The notes beneath the pieces are model-generated. The model did no database searches. It saw nothing but the letters and a program-made list of their open reading frames with translations, and was not told where the DNA came from. From the NCBI GenBank assembly GCA_947496605.1, contig CANMDF010000001.1, forward strand, positions 558,001 to 622,000: a DNA stretch of 64,000 bases. Reading direction: 5' to 3'. This DNA comes from an uncultured Paracoccaceae bacterium (GTDB lineage Bacteria; Pseudomonadota; Alphaproteobacteria; Rhodobacterales; Rhodobacteraceae). A program made the position numbers and the translations under genes. Below, in pieces: positions 62,423 through 64,000 of the stretch. Each line of letters starts with the position of its first letter. The first letter of the stretch is position 1.

Positions 62423-63451
62423 CGTGTCCGTTGGTAGAAAAACAGAGGCTTTCGTGCCTTGCCCGAGTTTGCTTTCAATCACCAAACGCCCACGATGGCG
62501 ATTGATAATATGCTTGACGATTGCCAGCCCAAGACCGGTCCCCCCAACCTCGCGCGAGCGGTGATTATCGACGCGGTAGAAGCGTTCGGTCAAACGCGCG
62601 ATGTGATGTTCGGCGATGCCGTCACCTTTGTCAGCGACACAAACTTGCACGACCTGCGCACGCAAACGGGTGTTCATCGCTCGCGGTTGTAACTGCACCG
62701 TCACCTCACCCCCGGCCACACCATATTTGATCCCGTTTTCGATCAAGTTGGTAAAGACCTGCACCAGCTGCCCTGCGTCACCCGGTACGGTTTCGTCTTC
62801 CCCTACAGGGTCCAGCTTAACCGAAACTCCCGCAGCATTTGCCTGCGGCTCAAGCCCTTTAATCACGGATGTCAGCAACCCACCAAGCGCCACCCGTTCA
62901 CGCGGGCGGACGCGCGCGTCTTCTTCTACACGGGTCAGTGACATCAGATCGTCAACCAACCGTGTCATCCGGTTCGCTTCATTTGCCATGATCCCCAAAA
63001 ACCTGTCACGGGCAACCGGGTCATCCTTTGCCGCACCATTCAAAGTCTCAATAAACCCCAGCAAAGCGGTCAGCGGGGTGCGCAGTTCATGACTGACGTT
63101 GGCCACAAAATCGCGCCGCATTTGCCCGGCTTCTTGCGCGGTTGTCTGATCTTCAAAGGTCAAAAGAACGTCGCCGTCCGCGAAAGCCACACTGACACGG
63201 TAAACCGTATCCTTTGGACCTTGCCGGCCAGTGTAGCGGGCGGAGCCGGCTTTCCGACTAACGCGGGTTTCGGCAATGGCAGCAATAATGGCGGGCTGCC
63301 GCAACACCGTAATATAGTGTTTGCCAATCAGGTCAGCGCCAAAGATAGCATCAACCAACGCATTGGCCGCACGCACACGCTCATCCGGCCCAATCAAGAT
63401 GACCGGAAGAGGCAATGCGTCGATAATGGAAACAATGCGTTCTGTACTCAT
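62414..63451 (-). CDS. phoR: Phosphate-regulon sensor kinase PhoR (soluble form)
   Basis: A 345-residue kinase: PAS-like domain (about residues 8-100), HisKA with NVSHELRTPLTALLGFIE (H121) and HATPase with NLIENGIKYG, VCVADKGDGIAE and GGTGLGLAIVKHI. No hydrophobic membrane segment is present; an in-frame TAA lies only four codons upstream of the ATG, so no N-terminal anchor was missed. E. coli PhoR (431 residues) is membrane-bound, so this protein must contact the Pst/PhoU complex from the cytoplasm. Confidence 0.92.
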   Translation of the reverse strand: MSTERIVSIIDALPLPVILIGPDERVRAANALVDAIFGADLIGKHYITVLRQPAIIAAIAETRVSRKAGSARYTGRQGPKDTVYRVSVAFADGDVLLTFEDQTTAQEAGQMRRDFVANVSHELRTPLTALLGFIETLNGAAKDDPVARDRFLGIMANEANRMTRLVDDLMSLTRVEEDARVRPRERVALGGLLTSVIKGLEPQANAAGVSVKLDPVGEDETVPGDAGQLVQVFTNLIENGIKYGVAGGEVTVQLQPRAMNTRLRAQVVQVCVADKGDGIAEHHIARLTERFYRVDNHRSREVGGTGLGLAIVKHIINRHRGRLVIESKLGQGTKASVFLPTDTVS

Positions 63452-63606
63452 CAGATTTCTTTAAGTGATTTCAGCGATCTAAGAAACCCTGAGACAAAAT
63501 GTCCTGTGCGTTTGTGCAATTTGTCACAGAGTAGCCGTTGCCATACAACCATTGAGGCCCAATGTCACAGTCGTACAACCAAGAATTTAATTACTGGTAA
63601 GGTATT

Positions 63607-64000
63607 ATGAAACTATCGGCGCAGGAAAATAACACGCAATTTAGCGTGAATGATGAAGTCGAACCACGGCATAAGACCTTGGTCATTGGCAATATTTCTC
63701 GTTGGAATGCAGAGGGACGAGACCTAGACGTCTCAGAAGACGTACAATTCAGTGACTTAGGTTTGCTCACGCGTCCCGTCCTTGACGCCCTGTCACCAAC
63801 CGTTGTTCTATCGCCACTCATGGGCGATGATTTTGACGTGATAGACGTTGCCGAACAGTTGGTTTCATTTGGCTATGCGGGTCGCTATCGCGCGATAACC
63901 GAAGACGTGCCCAATGCGGCAATGATCCGGCGTGAAGTCCGCGCGCATGCCCCCGGACTAGACTTTGACATTTTGGTCATGCCACCAGCCGCAAACGACA
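63607..64000 (+). CDS. Unassigned protein, 5' part only (runs off window)
   Basis: An open frame from the ATG at 63607 to the window end (131 codons, no stop). Translation begins MKLSAQENNTQFSVNDEVEP and continues with WNAEGRDLDVSEDVQFSDLG and a stretch around SPLMGDDFDVIDVAEQLVSFGYAGRYRA. I do not recognise the family; it has no signal peptide or membrane segment. The position, divergent from phoR with a 155-base gap, and the even open frame suggest a real gene. Confidence 0.65.
   Translation, partial: MKLSAQENNTQFSVNDEVEPRHKTLVIGNISRWNAEGRDLDVSEDVQFSDLGLLTRPVLDALSPTVVLSPLMGDDFDVIDVAEQLVSFGYAGRYRAITEDVPNAAMIRREVRAHAPGLDFDILVMPPAAND

Noticed and set aside
63522..63579. Repeated TGTCACAG and TACAACCA strings in the phoR upstream gap, considered as a second Pho box
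   Set aside because: The units are not spaced by 11 bases and lack the CTGTCAT orientation; could be chance.
1..64000. CRISPR arrays, insertion sequences, tRNA or rRNA genes, phage genes
   Set aside because: Looked for on both strands by eye; no regular repeat-spacer units, transposase motifs or cloverleaf-like sequences were recognised.

Overview
The window looks like a chromosomal segment of an alphaproteobacterium of the Rhodobacteraceae (marine Roseobacter-type). The indications are the bdhA-patatin pair, the psuG-psuK pair, single-gene TAXI TRAP and DctB/DctD systems, a phoR-pstSCAB-phoU-phoB block, a membrane-less PhoR, a LuxR solo next to aroQ, and a GC-rich motif containing TGCCTCCGGCGGG. 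Coding is dense, with many 4-base ATGA overlaps. I found no rRNA, tRNA, CRISPR array, insertion sequence or phage gene. Both window ends cut a gene: mfd at the left and an unassigned gene at the right.

Layout. 1-6.2 kb: the 3' end of mfd; an acyl-CoA-ligase / DsbA-type oxidoreductase / MFS efflux operon facing a cupin-XRE regulator; an aquaporin-arsC arsenic pair. 6.3-10.8 kb: an orphan peptide-type binding protein, a candidate small RNA, 3-hydroxybutyrate dehydrogenase with a patatin lipase, and a LysE exporter. 10.8-17.6 kb: a DUF502 protein, pseudouridine degradation (psuG, psuK), a divergent DUF4198/HupE-UreJ pair (probably metal-related), and rpsB-tsf with a structured leader and tandem terminators. 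18-19.2 kb: LuxR solo and aroQ. 19.3-25.9 kb: an accessory surface-glycan island with a sulfotransferase-like protein, three glycosyltransferases (one fused to a hydrolase-like domain) and two methyltransferases.

26.0-40.8 kb is a nearly complete myo-inositol locus. It holds iolG, an iolJ-type aldolase, iolB, iolC, an Fe(II)/2-oxoglutarate oxygenase and iolD on the minus strand. On the plus strand are two further Gfo/Idh/MocA dehydrogenases and iolE. A LacI-family repressor, a small membrane protein, an inositol-type ABC transporter and an iolI-like isomerase follow on the minus strand. A near-identical palindrome (core TGCAACCGGTTGCA) lies at both promoter regions, so the LacI protein probably controls the whole locus. 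The insertion of a PhyH-type oxygenase between iolD and iolC is unusual.

40.9-47.5 kb: a DctB/DctD two-component system followed by a TAXI TRAP transporter, with a well-spaced sigma-54 promoter and 20-bp direct repeats in the gap between them. 47.8-54.9 kb: a Ca2+/Na+ exchanger, then a compact set of a KAS-III-like synthase, an extended SDR, a metallo-beta-lactamase-fold hydrolase, a PaaK-like adenylating enzyme and an ATP-grasp ligase on the minus strand, meeting a FemAB/GNAT-like protein tail to tail. This set is the best candidate here for an undescribed biosynthetic pathway, probably making an acyl amide or related small molecule. 55.1-64 kb: 6-phosphogluconate dehydrogenase, then the complete phosphate-starvation regulon with a three-unit Pho box in front of pstS.

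A recurring regulatory theme is visible. Each of the three binding-protein genes that precedes its permease (TRAP, inositol ABC, pst) is followed by a perfect 10-12 bp stem-loop in the intercistronic gap, consistent with making more binding protein than membrane subunits.
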